Source: Alterinioella nitratireducens (GTDB lineage: Bacteria > Pseudomonadota > Alphaproteobacteria > Rhodobacterales > Rhodobacteraceae). From it: a DNA stretch of 64,000 nt. The stretch is taken from contig NZ_JABJVX010000003.1 in NCBI RefSeq assembly GCF_013155465.1, forward strand, positions 90,086 to 154,085, in the 5' to 3' direction. Positions 16,685 to 24,949 of the stretch are shown piece after piece. The translations under genes were made by a program, and so were the position numbers. A model generated the notes under the pieces. The model was given only the letters and a program-made list of their open reading frames with translations, ran no database searches and had not been told where the DNA came from. Position 1 is the stretch's first letter. The number at the start of each line of letters is the position of its first letter.

Positions 16685-17875
16685 TCAGCGCAGCAGGTTC
16701 AACGCGTCCATGTCGATGCCCAGGGGCCCGCTCAGATCGGCGATCGCGTCATAGAGCAGTTCCAGCGAGTATTGCGGGTTATGGGCGTAGTTGCCGGGAT
16801 CGGCTGTCACCAGCTTCCAGTTGAAGGCGGCGCGCAAGGACCGCGGCGTCCAGGCGGAATAAGCGACGGGGCGGCCTTCGGACATGTCGATCTCGCCGTC
16901 ATTATTGGCGTCCGAGAAGAAATACGGGTAGCGGTTGCCGTCATAGATGACCGGGGCCTCGGCGATCTCGACGGTATAGGCCTCGATCAGGCCCAGAAGC
17001 GTATCGGCATTGGCCATGATGTCCGAGCGGATGCCGACCGAGGTGTCGCCACTGCCGTCATAGCTTTGCCGCGCGATGCGGATCTCCTGGGGGCTGTCGG
17101 CCAGGTGGCAGGTCAGGCAGGGCTCGAATTCAACCTCCAGTGTGTGCGGCTGATGGCAGGAATTGCAGCTTGCCACGGGCCGCGCGTGGAAGAAGCGACC
17201 GGAATATTCCTGCCCTTCGTACTGGTAACCCGCTGCGCCATACCCGCCGAGCCAGGTGGCGGCCGCGGTGGCGTAATGCGGGTTGATGAAGCGCAGTTCG
17301 GCATTCGGCTCATCATCCGGAAGCCCCGCGATGGCCTCGACCACGTCGATCCCGGCGGAGCGGCCCTGGTGACAGGTCAGGCACGAAGCCTCGACGCCCT
17401 GGACGGGATGCACGACGCCACTGGGAAAGGTGATCTCTTCGATCTGCGCCAGTCCGGCATTGTGGCAGGTGCCGCAATCCACGACGCCGCCGACATTGAT
17501 GGGGCCGTCGACGACGCCCGCGGGCGTGCCATCCAGCCCGTGGAAATCGCGGAACCCCTCGCCCGAATGGCAGGTCGCGCAGGAGGCGTTGATCTCGCCC
17601 TCGTCGTCCCAATGGCTGAAGGCTTGCGAGGCCGCGTTGGCGTGGGCCGAACGGAACCAGTCGGCAATCGCCTGGTCATTGCCGATCTCGATCTCGGCAG
17701 GCGTGAAGGGCCCCGATTGCGGCAGCGCGAAGGGGATGACCGCCTCCTCGCCCGTTTCCGTATCGGTTGTCTGGCCGAAGACCGCCCCGCCGGCGATCAT
17801 GGCGGCAAGCCAGACCGCGATGACAAATCCGCGCGCGAGCAATCCGGACGGGAAGAGATGGGATGAAATCGACAT
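16685..17875 (-). CDS. Secreted pentaheme cytochrome c
   Basis: A 396-residue exported protein with a signal peptide (residues about 1-34, hydrophobic core FVIAVWLAAMIAGGAVFG) and five CxxCH heme-binding motifs: CATCH at 99-103, CGTCH at 134-138, CLTCH at 165-169, CNSCH at 237-241 and CLTCH at 253-257. A calcium-type loop DANNDGEIDMSE lies near residue 330. It would be periplasmic. The C-terminal 130 residues have no heme motif. Its specific redox partner is unknown; it is divergent from the nqr operon with an FNR-like box between them. Confidence 0.85.
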   Translation of the reverse strand: MSISSHLFPSGLLARGFVIAVWLAAMIAGGAVFGQTTDTETGEEAVIPFALPQSGPFTPAEIEIGNDQAIADWFRSAHANAASQAFSHWDDEGEINASCATCHSGEGFRDFHGLDGTPAGVVDGPINVGGVVDCGTCHNAGLAQIEEITFPSGVVHPVQGVEASCLTCHQGRSAGIDVVEAIAGLPDDEPNAELRFINPHYATAAATWLGGYGAAGYQYEGQEYSGRFFHARPVASCNSCHQPHTLEVEFEPCLTCHLADSPQEIRIARQSYDGSGDTSVGIRSDIMANADTLLGLIEAYTVEIAEAPVIYDGNRYPYFFSDANNDGEIDMSEGRPVAYSAWTPRSLRAAFNWKLVTADPGNYAHNPQYSLELLYDAIADLSGPLGIDMDALNLLR

Positions 17876-17964
17876 GACAGATCCTCGATTTGTTCACAAA
17901 ACATTCACGCGCCCTGAGAGCATAAGCCGCAGGGGCGATGCTAATCAATCCACCCTGCCCCGCC

Positions 17965-17978
17965 TTGACGTGAATCAA
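17965..17978. promoter_or_regulatory. FNR/FnrL-type binding site
   Basis: TTGACGTGAATCAA differs from the FNR consensus TTGAT-N4-ATCAA at one base. It lies centrally in the 198-base gap between the pentaheme cytochrome and nqrA. On the minus strand a -10-like TAGCAT (17943-17938) puts the box centre near -40.5; on the plus strand spacing to a weak -10 near 18000 also allows class II activation. Which gene it serves is undecided. Confidence 0.6.
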
Positions 17979-18073
17979 TTCCCTTGCATCCTGTCTTTGC
18001 TAGCGTGCGCGCAGGATGTGTCGGGACGTGCCCGAGGGCGTAGCCTCTGGTCAGGTAATCGAGTGGGGACAGG

Positions 18074-19327
18074 ATGGCAGTTGCAATATCCCGTGCCGGG
18101 CTGAGCCCGGTTTTCCCGTCGCCGCCCGCCTCCCCCGACATCGCGGAGGTCCAGACCGAGGAAGCGGCGGTGCGCCCGCCTGTCGGCGCCAGGCTGCATG
18201 TCACGCCGCTGGTGTCCGAGGGCGATCTTGTCGCGCAAGGCGCGGCGGTGGCCTGCCTGCGCCATGCGCCCGATATCTGTTTCACGGCGCCCATCGCGGG
18301 ACGCATCGCGCGGATGTCGCTCCTGCCGGGCAAGAAACTCTCCGAGGTGGTGATCTTCCGCGAGGCGGGTGGCGGCGTTGAGCGCCACGCGACCGACCGG
18401 GCAGACATGGCTGGCGGGTTGCGCGCGCTGCTGCAGGGCGCGGGCGTCTGGCCCTGGCTCAGGCGGCGGCCCTTCGGGGGCATGCCCGCACAAGATGAGA
18501 CGCCCGCCGCAATCGTCGTCATGGCCAGCGACACGCGGCCCCACGCCCCTGCCCCGCAATCGGCGGTTGAAGGGCGCGACGAGGATTTTGCCCGTGGCCT
18601 GCATGCCCTGACCCGGATGACCGAGGGGGTGGTGATCGTCTGCGGGCCGGTCGCGCCCGACCTCGATCATGACCGCATCCGCATCGTCCCGCGCGGAGGG
18701 CGCCATCCGCAAGGCTCCGCCGGGATCTGCATCCATCAGCTTTGCCCCGCCACGCTGGACAACCCGGTCTGGGACATCCACGCCGAGGATGTGGCCGCCA
18801 TCGGCGCGCTGGTGGAGACAGGCCAATTGCCGATGACACGGCTGGTGCATCTCGCCGGGGCGGCCCTGCGCGAGGGGCGGATGGTGCGCACCCATCCCGG
18901 TGCCGACCTGCGGCAGCTCACGCAGCATATCGCCCTGCCCGGCCCCCATGTCCTGATGTCGGGATCGCCGCTGGACGGGCATGTCGCGCAGTGGCTGGCG
19001 CCGCGCCACCGCCAGGTCACGGTATTGCCGCGCGAAGAGGCAGGGCCCCGCCCGCATTGGCTGATCGCGGCGCTGACAAGATCCGTTATCGGCAGGCCCG
19101 TCATTCCCTCGGCCGCGCTGACACAGGCTTTCGGGGGCGCCCTGCCCGCCGTGCCGTTCCTGCGCGCGCTTGGCGCGGGCGACGAGGAAACCGCGACCCG
19201 GCTCGGCCTGCTGTCGCTGCTGGAGGAGGACGTCGCGCTGGCCGATTATGTCCTGGCCGAGGGCGGCACGCTGATGGCGCAACTGCGCGCCCTGCTCGAC
19301 CGGATCCGCACGGAGGCCGCCGCATGA
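18074..19327 (+). CDS. nqrA: Na+-translocating NADH:quinone reductase subunit A
   Basis: A 417-residue peripheral subunit of the NADH:quinone oxidoreductase complex, on the cytoplasmic side near the quinone site. The N-terminal biotinyl-like region (GARLHVTPLVSEGDLVAQGA...FTAPIAGRIARM) and HPQGSAGICIHQLCP, equivalent to the HPAGLPGTHIHFL stretch of classical NqrA, support the call. It is somewhat shorter than classical NqrA (about 446), and the usual CPGKYEYGP C-terminal stretch is degenerate (AEGGTLMAQLR). It is first in a tightly packed operon, its TGA overlapping the nqrB start. Confidence 0.85.
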   Translation: MAVAISRAGLSPVFPSPPASPDIAEVQTEEAAVRPPVGARLHVTPLVSEGDLVAQGAAVACLRHAPDICFTAPIAGRIARMSLLPGKKLSEVVIFREAGGGVERHATDRADMAGGLRALLQGAGVWPWLRRRPFGGMPAQDETPAAIVVMASDTRPHAPAPQSAVEGRDEDFARGLHALTRMTEGVVIVCGPVAPDLDHDRIRIVPRGGRHPQGSAGICIHQLCPATLDNPVWDIHAEDVAAIGALVETGQLPMTRLVHLAGAALREGRMVRTHPGADLRQLTQHIALPGPHVLMSGSPLDGHVAQWLAPRHRQVTVLPREEAGPRPHWLIAALTRSVIGRPVIPSAALTQAFGGALPAVPFLRALGAGDEETATRLGLLSLLEEDVALADYVLAEGGTLMAQLRALLDRIRTEAAA

Positions 19328-20106
19328 CCCGTGGCCTCTGGACCCGCGAGACCGTGGCCCTGCTGCTGCTGGCCGCCTACCTGCCGCTGATGCTGTTCTG
19401 GCTGTGGTTCGGCGGCGCGGGCGCGCTGGCGCAGCTTGGCCTTGCGCTGCTGGTCGTGGCGGTCTGGCACCTCGTCTTCATGCTGGTGCGGGCGCAGCCG
19501 CCCTCGCTGGCCGCGATCTCGACGGCGCTGGCCATCGCGATGCTGGCGCCCGAGGGGCTCGGCGCGTTCCGCATGGTCCTGGGCATCAGTTTCGGCGTGG
19601 TGATGGGCGAGCTTGTCTTCGGCGGCTGGGGCCGCAACGTGGTGCATCCCGCGACGGTCACGCTGTCCTTCCTGGGTTTCGGCTTTCCCGGCTTCGGCTG
19701 GCCCGGTTTCGACGATCCCGTCGCCTGGGCGGCGATCCCGGCGGCGCTGATCGGCGTGGCAACCGGCGTCATGCCGCTGGCCCTGTTCGCGGGGGCCGGT
19801 GTGGTGGCGATTGCCGCCGTCTTGGCCGGGGTCTTGCCCGATCCGGTGATCTTCGCGGGTGGCATCGCCCTTGTGCTGCTGGTCGCCGACCCCGTCACCA
19901 GCCCCGCCACGCAATTGGGCCGCGTCACGGGCGGCGCGCTTTATGCCGCGCTGGTCGTCATGTTCGCCATGCAATGGACCGGGGCCGCGCCGGTGCAGAT
20001 CGCTGTCGCCGCCGCCCTGCTCACCTCCCTCGTCGCGCCGCTGCTGGACGAAGCCGCGCTGGCGCTCTGGGTCGCTCAACGCAGGAGGCGACATGGCCGC
20101 ACGTGA
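19324..20106 (+). CDS. nqrB: NADH:quinone reductase subunit B, shortened, no FMN motif
   Basis: A 260-residue membrane protein, against about 400-415 for classical NqrB. LGISFGVVMGELVFGGWGRNVVHPATVTLSFLGFGFP aligns with LGITFGVVxAKEVFGGTGRNxxNPAL...FLFFAYP, and LVADPVTSPATQLGR with the DPVSxxxTxxGK stretch before the last helices. Between these blocks the segment carrying S-G-A-T, where FMN is covalently bound to threonine in known NqrB/RnfD, is absent, and the N-terminal region of about 120 residues is also missing. The ATG at 19324 overlaps nqrA; the frame is intact. Confidence 0.8.
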   Translation: MTRGLWTRETVALLLLAAYLPLMLFWLWFGGAGALAQLGLALLVVAVWHLVFMLVRAQPPSLAAISTALAIAMLAPEGLGAFRMVLGISFGVVMGELVFGGWGRNVVHPATVTLSFLGFGFPGFGWPGFDDPVAWAAIPAALIGVATGVMPLALFAGAGVVAIAAVLAGVLPDPVIFAGGIALVLLVADPVTSPATQLGRVTGGALYAALVVMFAMQWTGAAPVQIAVAAALLTSLVAPLLDEAALALWVAQRRRRHGRT

Positions 20107-20887
20107 CTGGAACCCGCTGCGCCGCTTGCTGGCGCTGCCCAATGAAAGCCGCACCAAGACGATCCTGGTGGCCTTCCTGGTCTCGGCCATCTCGGCGGCG
20201 CTGGTCAGCGGCGCGACCGTCTGGCTGCGCCCGATCCAGGCCGCCAACCGCGCCGCCGAGGAACAGGCCCGCATCGCCGCACTGGTGCAGGGCATTCCCG
20301 GCATGAGCGATCTGCTGGAACAATCGGGCGGCACGCTTTCGACCGTGGTGATCGACCTCGACCGGGGCCGCGCCGCCGCGGAGGTGACGCCCGCCACGCT
20401 GGAGGCGGCCCTCGCAGATCCCGCGAACTGGACCGTGCTCGATGCCGGTCAGAACATCGCGGGGCTCGGCCAGCGGCCCAACTTCGTGCAGGTCTATCTG
20501 CTGCGCGACGGCGATACCGTTTCGCTGCTGCTGCTGCCGCTCAGCGGCCAGGGCTATGGCGGGCGCATCGACGCCATCATGGCGCTGCGCGGCGACATGA
20601 ACACGATCGCCGGTATCGCCGTCACGCAGCACTCGGAAACGCCGGGATTGGGCGCGCGGATCGAGGAGAGCTCGTGGCGGGCCAGCTTTCCGGGCACCGA
20701 ATTGCGCGACGCGAGCGGCGAGTTGCGCTTTCGCGTCGCGCGCGGCCCCGCCTCGGGCGTGCACGAGGTCGATGGCATCACCGGGGCCACACGCACCGGG
20801 CGGGGCGTGACGCAGATGGTGCGTTTCTGGCTCGGGCCGGATGGCTACGGCCCCCTGCTGGACGCCATCGAGCGCGGGGAGTTCTGA
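20093..20887 (+). CDS. nqrC: NADH:quinone reductase subunit C (covalent FMN subunit)
   Basis: A 264-residue subunit with one N-terminal membrane helix (about residues 22-45) and a periplasmic FMN-binding domain. The flavinylation motif is VDGITGATRTGRGV near residue 230, in which the threonine of TGAT is the expected FMN attachment site for ApbE. QHSETPGLGARIEE is the conserved stretch before it. The start ATG at 20093 has an AGGAGG ribosome site at 20082-20087 and overlaps nqrB by 14 bases. NqrC keeps its flavin motif although NqrB does not. Confidence 0.92.
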   Translation: MAARDWNPLRRLLALPNESRTKTILVAFLVSAISAALVSGATVWLRPIQAANRAAEEQARIAALVQGIPGMSDLLEQSGGTLSTVVIDLDRGRAAAEVTPATLEAALADPANWTVLDAGQNIAGLGQRPNFVQVYLLRDGDTVSLLLLPLSGQGYGGRIDAIMALRGDMNTIAGIAVTQHSETPGLGARIEESSWRASFPGTELRDASGELRFRVARGPASGVHEVDGITGATRTGRGVTQMVRFWLGPDGYGPLLDAIERGEF

Positions 20888-20890
20888 GCC

Positions 20891-21553
20891 ATGGTCGCCC
20901 GCGCCCCGTACTGGAAAACCCTGACCGAACCGCTGATCCGGCAGAACCCGGTCACCTTGCAGATCCTCGGCCTCTGCTCGGCGCTGGCGGTCACGACGAC
21001 GCTGGCCACGGCGCTGACCATGTCGGTGTCGTTGACGATCGTGGTCACGCTGTCTTGCGGTATCATCAGCCTGATCCGGCGGCACATTCCCGACACCATC
21101 CGGATGATCGTGCAGATCGTGATCATCGCGGCGATGGTGATCGTCATCGACCAGTTCCTGCAGGCCTATTTCGCCGAGATCAGCCGGGCGCTGTCGGTCT
21201 ATGTCTGGCTGATCACCACCAATTGCGTGGTGATGGCCCGGACCGAAACCTATGCCAGCCACAACCCGCCGCTGCCGTCGATGGTCGATGGCTTCGGCTA
21301 TGGCCTTGGCTATTCGCTGATCCTCATGATCCTCGGCGGCCTGCGCGAGCTGTTCGGCAAGGGCGAGCTGTTCGGGGCGCAGGTGCTGCCGCTGGCCGAT
21401 CAGGGCGGCTGGTTCACGCCGCTCAGCCTGATGCTGCTGGCGCCTTCGGGGTTCTTTCTTCTGGGCGGGATGGTCTGGGCGATCCGTTCGATCCGGCCCG
21501 AACAGGCCGAGGCCCCCGAGCACACGCCTCCCGCACGGATGGAGCCCGCGTAA
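20891..21553 (+). CDS. nqrD: NADH:quinone reductase subunit D
   Basis: A 220-residue integral membrane subunit of six helices. The start KTLTEPLIRQNPVTLQILGLCSALAVTT and the segment LITTNCVVMARTETYA each hold one of the two cysteines that, with the NqrE pair, coordinate the membrane [2Fe-2S] cluster. FGYGLGYSLILMILGGLRELFG is the family C-terminal signature. The last 25 residues are a soluble tail. It starts three bases after nqrC and its TAA shares a base with the nqrE ATG. Confidence 0.95.
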   Translation: MVARAPYWKTLTEPLIRQNPVTLQILGLCSALAVTTTLATALTMSVSLTIVVTLSCGIISLIRRHIPDTIRMIVQIVIIAAMVIVIDQFLQAYFAEISRALSVYVWLITTNCVVMARTETYASHNPPLPSMVDGFGYGLGYSLILMILGGLRELFGKGELFGAQVLPLADQGGWFTPLSLMLLAPSGFFLLGGMVWAIRSIRPEQAEAPEHTPPARMEPA

Positions 21554-22167
21554 TGAGCGACGCCTGGAACCTGTTTTTGCTTGCGGCTTTCGTCGATAAC
21601 ATGCCGCTGACGCTGTTCCTGGGGCTTTGCACCTTCCTGGCGCTGTCGCGGCGAACCGAAAGCGCGATCGGGCTCGGCGTGGCGATGACCTTCGTGCTTG
21701 GCGTGTCGGTGCCGCTCAACCACCTGATCTACCAGGCGGTCCTCGCACCCGGCGCCTGGGCATGGGCGGGCAGGCCGGAGCTGGACCTCTCCTATCTCGC
21801 GCTCATCGCCTTTATCGGGGTGATCGCGGCGATCGTGCAGCTGCTGGAGATGGTGCTGGATCGCTACTTTCCGCGCATCCACGCGGCCTTTGGTGTCTTC
21901 CTGCCGCTCTTGACCGTGCAATGCGTCATCCTGGGCGGCAGCCTGTTCATGGTCGAGCGCAGCTACAATTTCGCCCAGTCCGCCGTTTTCGGGTTCGGTA
22001 GCGGCGTCGGGTTCTTCGTGGCCGTGGTGATGCTGAGCGCGATCCGGGTGCGGCTGGCCTATGCCGATCTGCCGGCCGGGTTGCGCGGGCTCGGCATCGC
22101 CTTCGTCCTCACCGGCCTGATGTCGCTCGGCTTTGCTTCCTTCACACAGATGGCGGCGGCGCAATGA
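21553..22167 (+). CDS. nqrE: NADH:quinone reductase subunit E
   Basis: A 204-residue six-helix subunit, paralogous to NqrD with opposite topology. The cysteines expected to bind the shared [2Fe-2S] cluster are in MPLTLFLGLCTFLALS near residue 26 and LLTVQCVILGGSLFM near residue 120. LEMVLDRYFPRIHAAFGVFLPL is the typical NqrE/RnfA loop. The start is the ATG at 21553 within TAATG. Its stop overlaps the nqrF start by four bases. Confidence 0.95.
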   Translation: MSDAWNLFLLAAFVDNMPLTLFLGLCTFLALSRRTESAIGLGVAMTFVLGVSVPLNHLIYQAVLAPGAWAWAGRPELDLSYLALIAFIGVIAAIVQLLEMVLDRYFPRIHAAFGVFLPLLTVQCVILGGSLFMVERSYNFAQSAVFGFGSGVGFFVAVVMLSAIRVRLAYADLPAGLRGLGIAFVLTGLMSLGFASFTQMAAAQ

Positions 22168-23387
22168 CCGAGGTTCTGCTGGGAAGCCTGATCATCGTGG
22201 CGCTTGTCGTCGGACTGGCCGCAGGGCTTCTGGCGGCGCGGCGGCGCCTGATCCCCGATGGCGGCATCGACATCACGGTCAACGAGGCGCTGCACCTGGT
22301 GGCGCGGCGCGGTGCCAAGCTGCTGGCGGTTCTGCACAATGCCGACATCCGGATCCCGGCGGCCTGCGGCGGTGTCGGAACCTGCGGGCAGTGCCGGGTG
22401 ACGGTCACCGGCGAGGGGGCCGGCGAAACGCAGGCGACCGAGCGTGCGCTGCTGTCGCCGCAGGAACGGCGGGCGCGGGTCCGCCTGGCCTGCCAGACCA
22501 GCCTGCATGGCGACTGCGCGGTGCAGGTGCCCGAAAACGCGCTGACCGCGGGGGGCGGGACGGTCTGCACGGTGGCCTCGACCCGGATGCTGGCGCCGCT
22601 CATCCGCGAGATCGTGGTCGAGCTGCCCGAGGATCACCCGACCGAGTTCCGCGCGGGCGACTTCATGCAGATCACCGCCCCGCCCTACAGGCTGGATTTC
22701 GCCGATCTCGACGTGCCGCCCGCCTTTCGGGACGCCTGGGAGATCGCGGGGTGGCGGGCCCTGCGCAGTCGCTCAAGCGCGGTCGTGACGCGGGCCTATT
22801 CGCTGGCCAGCCGCCCCGAGGATGCCGGACGCGCGGTGTTCAACATCCGCCTCGCGGTGCCGCCCGCAGGCCAGGAGGAGGAGATCCCGCCGGGCGTGGT
22901 CTCGTCCTGGCTGTTCTCGGTCGCGCCGGGGGATCAGATCACCCTTTCCGGCCCCTTCGGGGATTTCCACGTCCAGCCCACGGGGCGCGAGATGGTCTAT
23001 GTCGGCGGCGGTGTCGGCATGGCCCCCCTGCGCGCGATGATCCACCAGGAACTGGGGCGCGGCAGCGACCGGCGCATCCGCTATTTCTACGGCGCGCGCA
23101 CCGCGGCCGACCTGTTCTATACCGAGGAATTCAGCACGCTGGCGGCGCGCCACGACCATTTCAGCTGGACACCGGCGCTGTCCGACCCCGCGCCGGGCGA
23201 CCGCTGGACCGGGGCCACCGGCTTCGTGCACGAGATCCTGCGCGCCGAGATGGCGGGCCACCCTGCCCCCGAGGAATGCGAATACTACCTCTGCGGCCCG
23301 CCGGTGATGATCTCGGCGGTCCTGTCCACGCTGGCGCGGCTCGGGGTTGAGCCCGCCTTGATCTTCTACGACGATTTCGGAGCCTGA
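22164..23387 (+). CDS. nqrF: NADH:quinone reductase subunit F (NADH-oxidising)
   Basis: A 407-residue subunit that takes electrons from NADH. One N-terminal membrane helix (residues about 4-25) is followed by a [2Fe-2S] ferredoxin domain (ACGGVGTCGQCRV with the fourth Cys in ACQTSLHGDC), then an FAD-binding domain (RAYSLASRP) and an NADH-binding domain (GGGVGMAPLRAMI, YYLCGPPVMISAV). Length and domain order are those of classical NqrF, so the electron input side appears complete. Confidence 0.95.
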   Translation: MTEVLLGSLIIVALVVGLAAGLLAARRRLIPDGGIDITVNEALHLVARRGAKLLAVLHNADIRIPAACGGVGTCGQCRVTVTGEGAGETQATERALLSPQERRARVRLACQTSLHGDCAVQVPENALTAGGGTVCTVASTRMLAPLIREIVVELPEDHPTEFRAGDFMQITAPPYRLDFADLDVPPAFRDAWEIAGWRALRSRSSAVVTRAYSLASRPEDAGRAVFNIRLAVPPAGQEEEIPPGVVSSWLFSVAPGDQITLSGPFGDFHVQPTGREMVYVGGGVGMAPLRAMIHQELGRGSDRRIRYFYGARTAADLFYTEEFSTLAARHDHFSWTPALSDPAPGDRWTGATGFVHEILRAEMAGHPAPEECEYYLCGPPVMISAVLSTLARLGVEPALIFYDDFGA

Positions 23388-23390
23388 CCG

Positions 23391-24362
23391 ATGATGACAC
23401 GCGCCAACATGATCACGCGCCGCGCCGCCCTCGGGCTGATCGGGGCCGCACTTGCCTTGCCGCGCGCGGGGCTGGCGTCGGACCTCGATACGCTCGGCGG
23501 CAACGCCTTCGGGACCGGCTGGCGGATTGCCGGGAGGGACACCCCCACCCGTCTCGGCCCCGCAATCGAGGTGCTTTTCGCCCGGATCGACGCGCAGTTC
23601 TCGCCCTGGCGCAGGGATAGCGGGATCAGCCGGATCAACGCCGCGCCCGCGGGCGCGCAGGCGGTGGAGCCCGAGATCGCTCAGGTGACGGCAGCGGCGC
23701 TGGACATCGCGCGGCAGAGCGAGGGGGCCTTTGACCCGACCGTCGGGCCGCTGGTGGCGCAATGGGGGTTTGGCCCGATCGGCGGCACCGGCGCACCCGG
23801 CTGGCGCGGCATCGCCATCGCACCCGAGGGGCTGACCAAGGCGCGCGGCGACCTGACGCTGGACCTTTGCGGTATTGCCAAGGGTTGGGCGCTGGACCGC
23901 GCGGCGGATCTGGCGCGGGCGGAGGGCGTCACCGACATGCTGCTTGACCTTGGCGGCGAGTTCGTGGCGCTCGGCACCCATCCCGAGGGGCGCGACTGGC
24001 GCATCGCGGTGGAATCCCCCCTGCCCGCGCAGCCCCCCACGCAGGCCCTGCGCCTGCCCCCCGGCATGGCGGTCGCGACCTCGGGCGTGCGGGCACAGAG
24101 CTATGTTCTGAACGGGCGCCTCTACAGCCATATCATCGACCCGGAGACCCGCGCGCCCGCGTCGGGGCGGTTGCGGTCCGTGACGGTGGCGGCAGGCGAC
24201 GCGATGACGGCGGATGCCTGGGCCACGGCGCTTTTCGCGGCGGGCGATGAGGGCGGGCCGGACCTGGCCGCGACCCGAGACATCGCGGCGCTGTTCCTGT
24301 TTGAAACGGATGACGGGCTGCGCCAGCATCGCAGCGGCGCGATCCGGGACTTGATCCTGTGA
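23391..24362 (+). CDS. apbE: FAD:protein FMN transferase
   Basis: A 323-residue exported flavin transferase with a Tat/Sec-like leader (ITRRAALGLIGAALALPRAGLA). It transfers FMN from FAD to the threonine of S/TGAT motifs. ETLDLCGIAKGWALDRA-like region (LTLDLCGIAKGWALD), LLDLGGEFVALG, ATSGVRAQSYVLNGRLYSHIIDPETR and the MTADAWATALFAAG stretch are ApbE signatures with Mg-binding positions. It lies in the nqr operon, as in many bacteria, where its substrate is NqrC (and normally NqrB). Confidence 0.93.
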   Translation: MMTRANMITRRAALGLIGAALALPRAGLASDLDTLGGNAFGTGWRIAGRDTPTRLGPAIEVLFARIDAQFSPWRRDSGISRINAAPAGAQAVEPEIAQVTAAALDIARQSEGAFDPTVGPLVAQWGFGPIGGTGAPGWRGIAIAPEGLTKARGDLTLDLCGIAKGWALDRAADLARAEGVTDMLLDLGGEFVALGTHPEGRDWRIAVESPLPAQPPTQALRLPPGMAVATSGVRAQSYVLNGRLYSHIIDPETRAPASGRLRSVTVAAGDAMTADAWATALFAAGDEGGPDLAATRDIAALFLFETDDGLRQHRSGAIRDLIL

Positions 24363-24378
24363 CGGAGGGAACCCACCA

Positions 24379-24552
24379 ATGGAACTGATCTTCGCCATCG
24401 CGATCACCGCCCTGGCGGCGGGCGGCATCGGGCTTGGGCTGGCCTTCGGGCGCGGACCCGTGCGCTCAAGCTGCGGCGCAACCGACCGCCTCGCCAAGGA
24501 CCGCTGCGAGGATTGCCCGCTGCGCCGCGCGGCACGGGAGGGCCGGAAATGA
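24379..24552 (+). CDS. nqrM: NqrM, Nqr maturation membrane protein
   Basis: A 57-residue protein: one membrane helix (MELIFAIAITALAAGGIGLGLAFG) followed by a cysteine-rich tail (SSCGATDRLAKDRCEDCP). This is the NqrM (DUF539) layout; NqrM is needed to mature the complex, probably by delivering iron to the NqrD/E cluster. Three cysteines are visible against the four usual. Start ATG at 24379 after GGAGGGAACCCACCA, 16 bases after apbE. Its stop overlaps the next start (ATGA). Confidence 0.85.
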   Translation: MELIFAIAITALAAGGIGLGLAFGRGPVRSSCGATDRLAKDRCEDCPLRRAAREGRK

Positions 24553-24941
24553 CGCAATACCTGGTGCGTTCGATCATGCGCGCAGACCCCCCCACCCTGA
24601 CCGCCGAGACGCCGATCCGGCGCGCGGTGGCGGCGCTGGTCGATGCGAAAACCCCCGCCGCGCCGGTGCTTGGCGATGACGGGCGGCTGATCGGCATCTT
24701 GACGCAGAAGGACTGCTTTCGGCCCGCGCTGCATGCCAGCTATCACCGGGAATGGACGGGGCGCGTGGCCGATCACATGTCGCGCGAGGTGGTCTCGGTC
24801 GAGGCCGGCGACGAAGTGATCCGCGTGGCCGAGATGTTCCTCGACCAGCCGCATCGGGTGTTTCCGGTCCTCGATGGCGCGCGGGTGGTCGGCCTGCTGC
24901 GCCGCTCGGACGTTCTGGCGCTGCTGACGCGGATCGGCTGA
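24549..24941 (+). CDS. Twin CBS-domain protein encoded in the nqr operon
   Basis: A 130-residue protein made of two CBS motifs (residues about 5-60 and 70-128: RSIMRADPPTLTAETPIRRAVAALVD...; DHMSREVVSVEAGDEVIRVAEMFLD). CBS pairs bind adenine nucleotides and act as sensors. It starts at the ATG overlapping the nqrM stop by four bases, the last gene of the nqr unit. A role in adjusting Nqr activity or assembly to nucleotide status is inference from position. Confidence 0.82.
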   Translation: MTQYLVRSIMRADPPTLTAETPIRRAVAALVDAKTPAAPVLGDDGRLIGILTQKDCFRPALHASYHREWTGRVADHMSREVVSVEAGDEVIRVAEMFLDQPHRVFPVLDGARVVGLLRRSDVLALLTRIG

Positions 24942-24949
24942 GCGCGCGC

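Noticed and set aside
18074..19327. NqrA considered as RnfC
   Set aside because: It has no ferredoxin-type cysteine motifs, and the following genes contain NqrF and NqrM, which are specific to Nqr.
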